A stretch of 64,000 bases of DNA from Nocardioides abyssi (GTDB lineage Bacteria; Actinomycetota; Actinomycetes; Propionibacteriales; Nocardioidaceae). The stretch is taken from positions 1 through 64,000 of the forward strand of contig NZ_JAUHJR010000009.1 in the NCBI RefSeq assembly GCF_030412915.1, read 5' to 3'. The notes under the pieces were generated by a model that worked only from the letters and a program-made list of their open reading frames with translations, was not told where the DNA came from and made no database searches. This document shows positions 36,201 through 44,392 of the stretch, one piece after another (the first letter of the stretch is position 1; each line of letters begins with the position of its first letter). The position numbers were made by a program, and so were the translations under genes.

Positions 36201-39200
36201 CCCACCCAGGCGTCGTCCCCGGCCCAGCCGGCGCTGCTCCCCCACGGGGTCGCGGCGTACGCCGCCGCGGCGGCCAGCAGCGGCAGCGCGAGCACCCACG
36301 GCGCCACCTCGGGCGCCTTCCGGCCGAGCAGCACCAGCGCGCCGGTCGTCAGCGCGCCGACGACGAGGCCGACCGTGCCGGCGACCAGGCCGGCCCCGGC
36401 GAGCGCGAGCCCGCCCGCGACCACCGCCGGGACCCGGCGGTCGGCCAGCGGCGGCGGGACCGGACCCGACCAGCGCCGGCGGGTCAGCGCGACCACCACG
36501 AGCAGGCCGACCAGCGCGACCGCTCCACCGAGCAGGCCGAGCCGGTAGGTCCGGTCGGGGGCGAAGCGCACCTCGACCGGTCCGTCGCCGGCCAGCCGGA
36601 AGCCCTGCTGCCAGCCGTCGACCACGACCGGCTCGAGCGCCTCGCCGTCCTGGGTGGCGACCCAGCCCGCGTTGGCGTTCTCCCGCAGCACGACGAGCGT
36701 GTCGCCCGGGGCGGGCTGGAGCGAGCGGGTGACCGGGCTGCCGGTGCCCGCGCCGCCCTCGGTGGTCGCGGGGCTCGGGGCGGCAGCGGGGGCGTCCGCG
36801 GTGGTCGAGGTCAGGACGACGGTGGCCGCGTCGAAGGCGTCGCTGCGCTCGGCCGCGACCTCGGCGGTGCCGGCGGCGAGCGGCAGCGGGCCGGTGGATC
36901 CCGGGCCGCAGACCTCGGCCGGGACCTCGGCGCCCTGGAGCAGCTCGAGGGCGGAGGCGGTGACGGCGGTGCGGAGCAGCCGCGAACCGACCCGCAGGTC
37001 CGGGCCCGAGCCGCACGGGCGTCTCACCGCCCGGTCGGTGAGCCCGAGCGGGAGGAACGGCACGCCGGTCACGGAGACGTCGCCGATGCCGACCGGCACC
37101 AGGGCCGACGAGCCGTCGAACCCGAGGTCGGAGACCGGCTCGGCGGAGACCACCTGGACGGTCAGGCCGTCGGCCCGCACGCCCGGGAAGGCGGCCCGGC
37201 CGTCGCGGCCGAGCTCGACCTCGCGCAGCTCGACGGTGCGCCCGGCGCGGGTGAAGGTCAGCAGCACCCGGTCGGGCAGCCGCGCCGCGACGTCGGCGTC
37301 GACGTCGAGGTCGAGGCCGGTCACCAGGCGCCGCCCGAGCCACGACAGCCGCAGCTCGACCTGGTCGTCGGTGGGATCGGCCAGCCAGGTCGTGGAGGGG
37401 TCGCCGTCGATCGCCGCGACCGCCCCGGCGCGGGGGTCGGGCAGCGCCAGGGAGCCGGCCACCGCGCCGGCGGGCTGGTCGTTAAGCACGAGCGCGTCGA
37501 GGGCCGCGCCGGCACGGGGCCGCGCGGTCAGGGACACGTCGTACGCCGCCGGGGTGGGGAGCGTGAACGCGCGACGCACCACGGGGCCGTCCTCCCCCGT
37601 GCGCTCGCGGCCGGCGGCGCACCGGTCCTGGAGGGAGACCTCCGCGCAGCCGGTGCGGCCGTCGAGGTCGGCGCGCAGCGCGACCACGTCGGGGGCGCCC
37701 CACTCCTCGGGGACCGTCGGCAGGTCGAGCACGCGCCGCACGTCCAGGCCGGGCACGTCGACCTCGGCGACGGAGAGCCGCTCGGTCGAGGGACCGCCGG
37801 CCGCCTCGACGCGCAGCCAGGTCACCGCGGTGCTGCCGTCCTCGCCGTCGGGGAGCAGCACCCGGCGGGTGCCGCCGGGGCTCAGCTCGACCGGGTCGCT
37901 GGCCCCGTGGTCGGTGACGACGCGGAGCCGCTGGCGGCCGTCGTGGCGCGCCGCGGTGACCGTCAGCTCCTCGACCTCCAGCGGCTCGTCGAGGTCGACG
38001 CGCCACCAGGCCAGGCCCTCGGTGGCGAAGCCGGAGTCCCAGGCGGTGTCGGGCGCGCCGTCGAGCGCGGCGTAGGGCAGCCGGCCCCGCTCGCTGCCGC
38101 CGGTGGTGCCGCCGTCGGACATCGACGACGACGCCGAGAGCGCCGCGGCGCCGACCAGCCGGGCCTTCGTCGTCCAGCGGTCCATGTCGTCGAGCGGGTA
38201 GTCCGTCACGGGGCGGTCCTCGCGGCGCACGTCGCCGGGGGTCGTCACCGCGGAGTAGCCGTCGTGGATGCGCGCGAAGGAGCGCTCGCGCTCGCGCAGG
38301 CCGTCGGTCAGCACGACCCGGCCCGGGTCGCCGTCCGGCGACGCCTCCGAGTCGGCGTCGGGCGCCAGCACCGCGGGGCCGTCGCCGAGCACGTCGTCGA
38401 GGTCGAGCAGGTCGGGCAGGTCCTCGGGCCCACCGACCAGCACGGTCGGCGCGCCACCGGAGACCGCGGCCGGGGCCGCGGACGGCGACCCCACGGCGTA
38501 CACCTCGACGGCGGCGCGCTCGGCCTGCCAGCCGCCGTTGACCAGCACCCGCTGCTGGTCGTCGCGCAGGTGGGCGTCGCCACCGACGGGCGGGCCGAAA
38601 CCGGCGACCCGCTCGATGCCGGGCGAGGCCTCGATGGCCTGGTGGACCAGCACCGGGTCGGGCACGTCGTCGGAGCGCTCGATGTCGTTGCGGACCACCA
38701 GGTGCTCGACGCCGGCGCGCTGGAGCGCGGCGGTCAGGCCCGGGGAGCCGTCGCCCTCGGCCAGGCGCCGCTCGAGGCCGTCGAGCATCCGGATCGTGGC
38801 CGGCGGGGTCAGCGGGATGACGTTGCGGACCGCCCAGCGCGAGTCGGCGAGCCACTGCATCGGCTCGTCGGCCGTGTCGCCCCACAGGTACTGGCCGAAC
38901 GGCGACCCGGGGACCAGCAGCGCCGTGCCGCCCGCGGACTCCGCGGCGACGTAGTCGGCGGTCTCCTGCCAGTAGTCCGGGACGCCCAGCGTCGCGCCGG
39001 CGGGCTCCACCCGCCCCTGGACCGCCGGGGCCGCGCAGCCGATGACGGCGAGGACGGCGGCGGCGACCAGCACCCGCTGGTTGAAGCGGTCGGCGCGCGG
39101 CGCGTCGCGCTGCTCGCGGAGCGCGACGAGCAGCCGGTCGACGACGAAGGCCAGGCCGAGCACGAGCGGCAGCCGGACCACCGGGTCGAACTTGTGGACG

Positions 39201-40294
39201 TTGCGCAGCGGCGCCAGCACGCCGTCGAGCAGGTCGGCCAACGGGGCGGCGAACCAGCCCTCGACCGCGCCGCGGTGGCCGGCGGTGACCATGAGGACAC
39301 CGACCAGCAGCGAGAGCCCGAGGAACGCCCGGTGCGGGGTCCGGCGGTCCAGCAGGCCGGCGGCCCCCAGGAGCAGCAGCACCCCGCTCAGCACGAGGAC
39401 CCAGGAGGTGCGGAGCAGGTCGTTGCCGGCACGCGACCCGCCGTCGGCGTACGGCACCCAGTTGGAGGTGCCGCGCAGCGCGTCGAAGATCGTCGTCGGG
39501 AACGTCGTCACCGTCGTGGTCTCGATGAAGTCGAGGAACGGCGGGCTGTAGGCGCCCATCACGAACAGCGGCACCAGCCACCACAGCGTCCCGAGCGCGG
39601 TGAAGAGCGGCCACCACAGCATCAGCGACCGCCGCCGGGCACCGCCGGTGCGGGTCAGGATCCAGACGATGCCCATCGGGAGGACCGCGAAGGTCGCCGC
39701 CGCGTTGACGCCGCCGACCATCGCGACCGCGAGGGCCGAGAGCGCCGCGGCACGGCGGGGGGAACCCTGCGTGGCGCCGCGCACCAGCGGCAGGAGCACC
39801 CAGGGGGCCAGCGCGCTCGGCCAGGCCTCGATCGAGATCGGCCCGAGCGTGGTCAGCAGGCGCGGCGAGAGCGCGAAGGCGAAGCCGGCGAGCAGGCAGG
39901 CCAGGTCGGAGCGGACGCCGAGCGCGCGGGCGACCTTGGCCGTGCCGACCATGGCCACGGACATGACCAGGCCCTGCCAGAGCCGCTGGACCACCCAGCC
40001 CGGCAGGTCGACCAGCCAGCCGAGCAGGAAGAACGGCCCCATCGGCCAGAGGTAGCCGTAGGCCTGGTTCTGCAGCTGGCCGAAGGCGCCCTCGGCGTCC
40101 CACAGGTGCAGGGCGCGCGCGAGCCAGTCGGCCGGCGCGAGCGCGAGGTCGAGCTTGGTGTCGGCGGCGAGCAGGCCGGGGTCCTGGACGAAGGCCAGGC
40201 CGACCAGCACCACGCACGCGGCCAGCAGGCGGAACCGGAAGGTCCCGGCCGAGCTGGCAGCGGGGCCGCTCGCCGGGTCGCTGCTCGTGCTCAT
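36086..40294 (-). CDS. aftD: Alpha-(1->3)-arabinofuranosyltransferase-like GT-C enzyme (AftD family)
   Basis: A 1402-residue membrane glycosyltransferase whose length matches mycobacterial AftD, which adds arabinofuranose branches to arabinogalactan and lipoarabinomannan from decaprenyl-phospho-arabinose. The N-terminal GT-C part has many helices and the loop DTKLDLALAPADWL (Asp45, Asp49), then NQAYGYLWPMGPFF. A long extracytoplasmic region of several beta-rich, carbohydrate-binding-like domains follows, and the last ~120 residues return to the membrane. ATG 40294 overlaps the methyltransferase stop. The DUF2613 gene nearby also accompanies aftD in mycobacteria. Its acceptor in a non-mycolate organism is unknown. 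Confidence 0.88.
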   Translation of the reverse strand: MSTSSDPASGPAASSAGTFRFRLLAACVVLVGLAFVQDPGLLAADTKLDLALAPADWLARALHLWDAEGAFGQLQNQAYGYLWPMGPFFLLGWLVDLPGWVVQRLWQGLVMSVAMVGTAKVARALGVRSDLACLLAGFAFALSPRLLTTLGPISIEAWPSALAPWVLLPLVRGATQGSPRRAAALSALAVAMVGGVNAAATFAVLPMGIVWILTRTGGARRRSLMLWWPLFTALGTLWWLVPLFVMGAYSPPFLDFIETTTVTTFPTTIFDALRGTSNWVPYADGGSRAGNDLLRTSWVLVLSGVLLLLGAAGLLDRRTPHRAFLGLSLLVGVLMVTAGHRGAVEGWFAAPLADLLDGVLAPLRNVHKFDPVVRLPLVLGLAFVVDRLLVALREQRDAPRADRFNQRVLVAAAVLAVIGCAAPAVQGRVEPAGATLGVPDYWQETADYVAAESAGGTALLVPGSPFGQYLWGDTADEPMQWLADSRWAVRNVIPLTPPATIRMLDGLERRLAEGDGSPGLTAALQRAGVEHLVVRNDIERSDDVPDPVLVHQAIEASPGIERVAGFGPPVGGDAHLRDDQQRVLVNGGWQAERAAVEVYAVGSPSAAPAAVSGGAPTVLVGGPEDLPDLLDLDDVLGDGPAVLAPDADSEASPDGDPGRVVLTDGLRERERSFARIHDGYSAVTTPGDVRREDRPVTDYPLDDMDRWTTKARLVGAAALSASSSMSDGGTTGGSERGRLPYAALDGAPDTAWDSGFATEGLAWWRVDLDEPLEVEELTVTAARHDGRQRLRVVTDHGASDPVELSPGGTRRVLLPDGEDGSTAVTWLRVEAAGGPSTERLSVAEVDVPGLDVRRVLDLPTVPEEWGAPDVVALRADLDGRTGCAEVSLQDRCAAGRERTGEDGPVVRRAFTLPTPAAYDVSLTARPRAGAALDALVLNDQPAGAVAGSLALPDPRAGAVAAIDGDPSTTWLADPTDDQVELRLSWLGRRLVTGLDLDVDADVAARLPDRVLLTFTRAGRTVELREVELGRDGRAAFPGVRADGLTVQVVSAEPVSDLGFDGSSALVPVGIGDVSVTGVPFLPLGLTDRAVRRPCGSGPDLRVGSRLLRTAVTASALELLQGAEVPAEVCGPGSTGPLPLAAGTAEVAAERSDAFDAATVVLTSTTADAPAAAPSPATTEGGAGTGSPVTRSLQPAPGDTLVVLRENANAGWVATQDGEALEPVVVDGWQQGFRLAGDGPVEVRFAPDRTYRLGLLGGAVALVGLLVVVALTRRRWSGPVPPPLADRRVPAVVAGGLALAGAGLVAGTVGLVVGALTTGALVLLGRKAPEVAPWVLALPLLAAAAAYAATPWGSSAGWAGDDAWVGYLALVPFVAVVASVGSARVRRGGTRRFSRIAGTSSSR

Positions 40295-41064
40295 CGCTTG
40301 CGCAGGACGATCACGAGGTTCCACGTCACCACCTCGCGCACGAGCGGCACGCGCAGCAGGAACCGCGACCAGCGCGGGTTGTAGCGGGGGGTGAGGTCGA
40401 CGACCTCGGCCACGCCGAGCTGCTGCTGCGCCCGCGCCCAGCGCAGGCCCGCGCCGGTGGTCACGGCGAAGAGCGACTCGCCGTACTTGTTCTTCGGCTC
40501 GTGGCCGTGCTTCGCGGTGTACCTGCGGCGCGCCCGCCGCCCGCCGAGGAAGTGCCAGGGCGCGGTCTCGTGGCCGCCCCAGGGGCCGTACCAGAGCGTG
40601 TAGGAGATGAAGACCGTGCCGCCGGGGCGGGTCACGCGCACCATCTCGTCGGCCATCCGCCACGGGTCGGGCACGTGCTCGAGGACGTTGGAGGAGTAGC
40701 AGACGTCGACCGAGCCGGTGCGGAACGGCAGCTCCATCCCGCTGCCGACAACCGTGCCGGAGGCGATGCCGCCGAGGCCGGAGAGCTCGCCGACGTCGGC
40801 GTCGAGGGCCCAGTACGTCGCCCCCGCGGCGCGGAACGCGTCGCGGAAGTAGCCCGGCCCCCCGCCGACGTCGAGGAGCACCGCGCCGTCGAGCGGGGCG
40901 TAGGTGGCGAGCTGGTCGGCGGAGTCCTCGGCCAGCGCGGTGTAGAACCGCGCCGGATCGTCCTGCTCGTGCCGGAACTCGCCGAACAGGCGCACCGAGC
41001 GACGCAGCGTCGCCTTCCAGGGCCGCCGCCGGGCAGCGGTCACGGGCGGGGTCTGGCTCGGCAC
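40291..41064 (-). CDS. Class I SAM-dependent methyltransferase beside aftD
   Basis: A 257-residue Methyltransf_11-type enzyme. Motif I is VLLDVGGGPGYF at about 61-72, the acidic ribose-binding residue is in YWALDADVGEL, and FRTGSVDVCYSSNVLEHVPDPWRMADEMVRV covers motifs II and III. A distinctive YTLWYGPWGGHETAPWHFLGG loop follows, shared with actinobacterial relatives near aftD. The GTG start at 41064 lies 6 nt below a TAAGGT -10 box. It forms an operon with aftD (4-bp overlap), which suggests methylation of a lipid-linked or glycan intermediate. Confidence 0.87.
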   Translation of the reverse strand: MPSQTPPVTAARRRPWKATLRRSVRLFGEFRHEQDDPARFYTALAEDSADQLATYAPLDGAVLLDVGGGPGYFRDAFRAAGATYWALDADVGELSGLGGIASGTVVGSGMELPFRTGSVDVCYSSNVLEHVPDPWRMADEMVRVTRPGGTVFISYTLWYGPWGGHETAPWHFLGGRRARRRYTAKHGHEPKNKYGESLFAVTTGAGLRWARAQQQLGVAEVVDLTPRYNPRWSRFLLRVPLVREVVTWNLVIVLRKR

Positions 41065-41070
41065 GCCGGA

Positions 41071-41076
41071 ACCTTA
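41071..41076 (-). promoter_or_regulatory. -10 box of the methyltransferase-aftD operon (leaderless)
   Basis: TAAGGT on the minus strand, 6 nt before GTG 41064. It lies back to back with the -10 box of the GT4 gene, in a 33-bp spacer. Confidence 0.5.
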
Positions 41077-41084
41077 CCCACTGG

Positions 41085-41090
41085 TACCTT
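41085..41090 (+). promoter_or_regulatory. Extended -10 box of the GT4 gene (leaderless)
   Basis: TGGTACCTT (extended -10, hexamer TACCTT) ends 7 nt before GTG 41098; no ribosome binding site. Confidence 0.5.
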
Positions 41091-41097
41091 CGCCCGG

Positions 41098-42348
41098 GTG
41101 CGAAGCGTGGGAGACGGATCGACGGAGGCCCTCGAGGCCCTGCGCGGCAGGCACGTCGCCTTCCTCAGCTGGCGCGACACGCGCAACCCCGAGGGCGGCG
41201 GCGCCGAGCGCTACCTGGAGAAGATGGCCGCCGGTCTCGTCGAGCGCGGCTGCCGGGTGACGATCTTCTGCGCCGCCCACGCGGCCGCTCCGCCCGAGGA
41301 GGTCGTCGACGGCATCCGCTTCGTGCGCCGGGGCTCCAAGCTCTCCGTCTACCCCGCCGGCATGCGCGCCCTCGCCTCCGGCGAGCTGGCCCGCCGTGGC
41401 CAGGGACCGGTCGACGTCGTCGTCGACGTGCAGAACGGCCTGCCGTTCTTCAGCCGGCTGGTGACCCGCAAGCCGGTCGTCGTGCTGGTCCACCACGTGC
41501 ACCGCGAGCAGTGGCCGGTCGTCTACCGCGGGCTCACCGGCCGCGTCGGGTGGTGGATCGAGCGACGGCTCGCGCCGTGGCTCTACCGCCACTGCCAGTA
41601 CGTCGCGGTCTCGCGCGCCACGCGCGCCGAGCTGCGCGAGCTGGGCGTGCGCGGCCCCCGGGTCGCGGTCGTCCACAACGGCACCGACCCCGTCGTGCCC
41701 GTCGACCCCGGCGCCTCCCCCACCCCGACGATCGCCGTCGTCGGCCGCCTTGTGCCGCACAAGCAGGTGGAGCACGCGATCGACGCGGCGCTCGAGCTGC
41801 GCGCGGAGCACCCCGACCTGCGCCTGCACGTGGTCGGCGGCGGCTGGTGGGAGGCCGAGCTGCAGGAGTACGCCCGCGCCCGGGGCGCCGGCGACACCGT
41901 CGTCCTCGAGGGGCACGTCGACGAGGCGCGCAAGCACGAGGTCTACGAGCGGGCGTGGGTGCTGGCGCTGCCCTCGCTGAAGGAGGGGTGGGGCCTGGTC
42001 ATCGGCGAGGCCGGGATGCACGGCACCCCGACGGTCGCCTACCGGTCCGCCGGCGGCACGCAGGAGTCGGTGGCCGACCACCGCTCGGGGCTGCTCGTCG
42101 ACACCCCCGAGGAGCTCACGGCCGCGCTCGGGCTGCTGCTGCGCGACCACGAGGAGCGCGATCGGCTCGGCAAGGGGGCGCGCGAGATGAGCCACGCCTA
42201 CACCTGGCAGCACGCCCAGCAGTCGTTCGCGCTGGTCGTCCTCGCCGCGCTCAACGGGACGAGGATCGACAGCCAGGACCCGGAGGACCCTGACGAGGTG
42301 CTCGCCCCGCGCCGACGCCGCCGAGGACGGCGACGCGGGCGCGGCTGA
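41098..42348 (+). CDS. Family 4 glycosyltransferase (GT-B fold)
   Basis: A 416-residue cytoplasmic glycosyltransferase. The N-terminal Rossmann domain contains RNPEGGGAERYLEKMAAGL, and the donor-binding domain shows IAVVGRLVPHKQVEHAIDA, then the E-x7-E motif in PSLKEGWGLVIGEAGMHGTP, typical of GT4 retaining enzymes using nucleotide sugars. It ends in an Arg-rich tail ([13 protein letters not shown]) that could hold it at the membrane. GTG 41098 is directly below an extended -10 box, so a leaderless start. It is divergent from the aftD operon and probably contributes a sugar to the same glycopolymer. Confidence 0.88.
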   Translation: MRSVGDGSTEALEALRGRHVAFLSWRDTRNPEGGGAERYLEKMAAGLVERGCRVTIFCAAHAAAPPEEVVDGIRFVRRGSKLSVYPAGMRALASGELARRGQGPVDVVVDVQNGLPFFSRLVTRKPVVVLVHHVHREQWPVVYRGLTGRVGWWIERRLAPWLYRHCQYVAVSRATRAELRELGVRGPRVAVVHNGTDPVVPVDPGASPTPTIAVVGRLVPHKQVEHAIDAALELRAEHPDLRLHVVGGGWWEAELQEYARARGAGDTVVLEGHVDEARKHEVYERAWVLALPSLKEGWGLVIGEAGMHGTPTVAYRSAGGTQESVADHRSGLLVDTPEELTAALGLLLRDHEERDRLGKGAREMSHAYTWQHAQQSFALVVLAALNGTRIDSQDPEDPDEVLAPRRRRRGRRRGRG

Positions 42349-42366
42349 CGAGCGTGAGGGCTGGGG

Positions 42367-42522
42367 TCAGCTCTCGGAGCCGTACTGGATGACCGGCTGG
42401 TTGACGTTCGCCGGCGACTCACCGCTGGGGCTGGTCTGCGACGACACGACGCCCACGATCGTGGCCGAGGCGACGATGCCGCCGATGGCCAGGGCACCGA
42501 AGGTGCTCAGGATGCTTCCCAC
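42367..42522 (-). CDS. DUF2613 small secreted/membrane protein
   Basis: A 51-residue protein: one hydrophobic span (LSTFGALAIGGIVASATIVGVVSS) and a polar tail (ANVNQPVIQYGSES). Size and pattern match DUF2613, a family of small actinobacterial proteins found next to aftD in mycobacteria. The GTG start at 42522 follows GGGAGGGG. An extended -10 (TGTTACGGT) lies about 30 nt further upstream on this strand. The role is unknown; the co-occurrence suggests a partner of the AftD machinery. Confidence 0.8.
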   Translation of the reverse strand: MGSILSTFGALAIGGIVASATIVGVVSSQTSPSGESPANVNQPVIQYGSES

Positions 42523-42598
42523 GTTGAAAACCCCTCCCTAGGTTCGGCCAGAACCGTAACAGCGCCGAGGTCCGGGTGTTGCATTTCGGAGACATCCG

Positions 42599-44335
42599 TC
42601 ACGTCGATGTCTCCGGCCCTGTCTCCGGCCCCCTTCCGGGCGCTGTCTCGGGGCGTCTCCGGCGGCCGCGCAGCGCCCGGGCCAGGGCGAGCCCCGGCGC
42701 TCCCAGGACCACCGCCAGCCACGTCGTCCAGGCGAGCACCGCCGCGACCACCCACGAGGTCCGCACCGGCCGGTCCACCGCTCCGGGAAGCTCCACGACC
42801 AGCAGCTCCTCGGTGTCGAGCAGCACCTCGCCGGCGACCGCCGGGGCCGTCCCCGGAGCGAGCCGGTCGAGCGCGACCAGGCCGATCCCGAGCGCCGCCA
42901 GCCGGTCGGCCCGCTCCCCCGGCGTGGGCGCCGCGAGCGCCGCGGCCGCCTCGCGGACGCGCGGGTCCTCGCCCGCGACGGTGACGTCGGAGACCACCAG
43001 CTCGTCGCTGGCGACCACGTCGCGCGGCAGGTGCCGCGGCAGCGGGTCGAGCACCTTGCGGTCGTGGTTCCACCACGGCTGGCGGTAGCTGGACAGCGGC
43101 AGCGCGAGCACGTCACCCGGCCCGGCGCCGTCCACGGCGTCGCGCGCCGCGGCGTACGACGCGGGGTAGGTGGTGGGCTCGAGGCGGCCGGACAGGCCGA
43201 GCGCGGCGTCGGGCATCAGCGTCACCGGCGCGGCGGCGAGCACGCCGGCGAGCACGACCCGGGGTGTGGTGCCGGTCGTCGGGCCGGCGGCACGGGCCAG
43301 CAGCGCGGCCGCGCCACAACCCGCGAGCACCGCGACCAGCGGGGCACACAGCACGAGCAGCCGGGACCCGTCGCGCACCAGGCCCGCGCCGGGCACGTGC
43401 GCGGCGAGCCAGCCGACCGCGTCGGGGGCGGCCCAGGTCAGCAGCGCGAGCACCAGGCCGACCGCCCAGCACAGCACCAGCGCGACGACGTCGCGCCGGG
43501 CGCTCGTGCGGACCCAGCGACGGGCACCCGCCGCCGCCAGCACGACGAGCACCACCAGGCCCAGCCAGGCGAGCACGCCATCGCGGGAGGGCAGCACGAC
43601 CTCGCCGTTCCACACGCCGCCGAGCACGAGCGCGGCCAGCGGCGGCGGCAGCACGCCGTCGGGGCCGAGAGCGAACAGCTCCGCCCCGGCCGCGTCGGTC
43701 CGGGCGTCGACAGCGTGCAGCGCGCCGGTCACCAGCCACGGCAGGTTGGCCGCCAGCGCGAGGGCCAAGGCCGGAGCGGTACGCCGCCCGCCGGCCGCGA
43801 CCGCCAGCAGCGCGACGGCCGTCGCCAGCCCGGCGCTCGCGCTGAGGCACCCCAGCGGCGCGAGCACGAGCAGCGACGCCGGCAGCCGGCCCGTCTCGCG
43901 CCAGCGGCGACCGGCGAGCAGCACCCACGGGAGGACGGCGTACCCCACCAGCACCGGCCAGTGGCCCAGCAGCAGCCGCTCGGTGACGAAGGGGTTCCAC
44001 TGGTAGACCGCGACGGCGACCAGCCGGGCGGCGAGCGAGTCGCCGGGCACCAGGCGGGCCGCGCCGAGCCCGCCGCCGACCAGGGCGCCGAGCAGGACCG
44101 GCTTCTGCAGGAGCGCGCCGGGGACGACCTCGTCGAGGACCGCGACCACCGCGTCCGACGGCACCGCCCGGGGCAGGCCGGAGCCCACGCCCCACACGTC
44201 GGGCCGCACGGCGAGGTCCGGCACCCACACCATGTCGTAGGTCAGCAGGTGGCCGGGGCCGAGCGCCGGACCGAGCAGGAGCAGCGCCAGCGCCAGCGAC
44301 CACGCGCGCGGCACCCACCCTCGCCAGTCGGACAC
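42599..44335 (-). CDS. Large membrane protein, putative GT-C-like transferase
   Basis: A 578-residue polytopic protein with roughly 12 hydrophobic segments, and an extracytoplasmic stretch at about residues 400-510 (RLEPTTYPASYAAARDAVDG...PLSSYRQPWWNHDRKVLDP). The first loop (LLTYDMVWVPDLAVRPDVWG) places acidic residues where GT-C enzymes hold theirs, and YQWNPFVTERLLLGHWPVLVGYAVLPWVLL resembles the second luminal segment of AftD-like proteins. No named family is certain. GTG 44335 is divergent from the flippase gene, 57 bp away. It is likely another transferase of the same glycan pathway. Confidence 0.7.
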   Translation of the reverse strand: MSDWRGWVPRAWSLALALLLLGPALGPGHLLTYDMVWVPDLAVRPDVWGVGSGLPRAVPSDAVVAVLDEVVPGALLQKPVLLGALVGGGLGAARLVPGDSLAARLVAVAVYQWNPFVTERLLLGHWPVLVGYAVLPWVLLAGRRWRETGRLPASLLVLAPLGCLSASAGLATAVALLAVAAGGRRTAPALALALAANLPWLVTGALHAVDARTDAAGAELFALGPDGVLPPPLAALVLGGVWNGEVVLPSRDGVLAWLGLVVLVVLAAAGARRWVRTSARRDVVALVLCWAVGLVLALLTWAAPDAVGWLAAHVPGAGLVRDGSRLLVLCAPLVAVLAGCGAAALLARAAGPTTGTTPRVVLAGVLAAAPVTLMPDAALGLSGRLEPTTYPASYAAARDAVDGAGPGDVLALPLSSYRQPWWNHDRKVLDPLPRHLPRDVVASDELVVSDVTVAGEDPRVREAAAALAAPTPGERADRLAALGIGLVALDRLAPGTAPAVAGEVLLDTEELLVVELPGAVDRPVRTSWVVAAVLAWTTWLAVVLGAPGLALARALRGRRRRPETAPGRGPETGPETST

Positions 44336-44379
44336 GCGGCGATCCAACCATCCCCCGTCGGGAGCGGTGGGCCTCCCCT

Positions 44380-44385
44380 TAGGCT
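44380..44385 (+). promoter_or_regulatory. -10 box of the flippase gene (leaderless)
   Basis: TAGGCT, 7 nt before GTG 44393; no ribosome binding site. Confidence 0.5.
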
Positions 44386-44392
44386 TCCCCGC

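Noticed and set aside
34913-40384. Very long plus-strand open frame opposite aftD
   Set aside because: Shadow of aftD and the acyltransferase; the translation has no domain and the composition is biased Arg/Asp/Gly.
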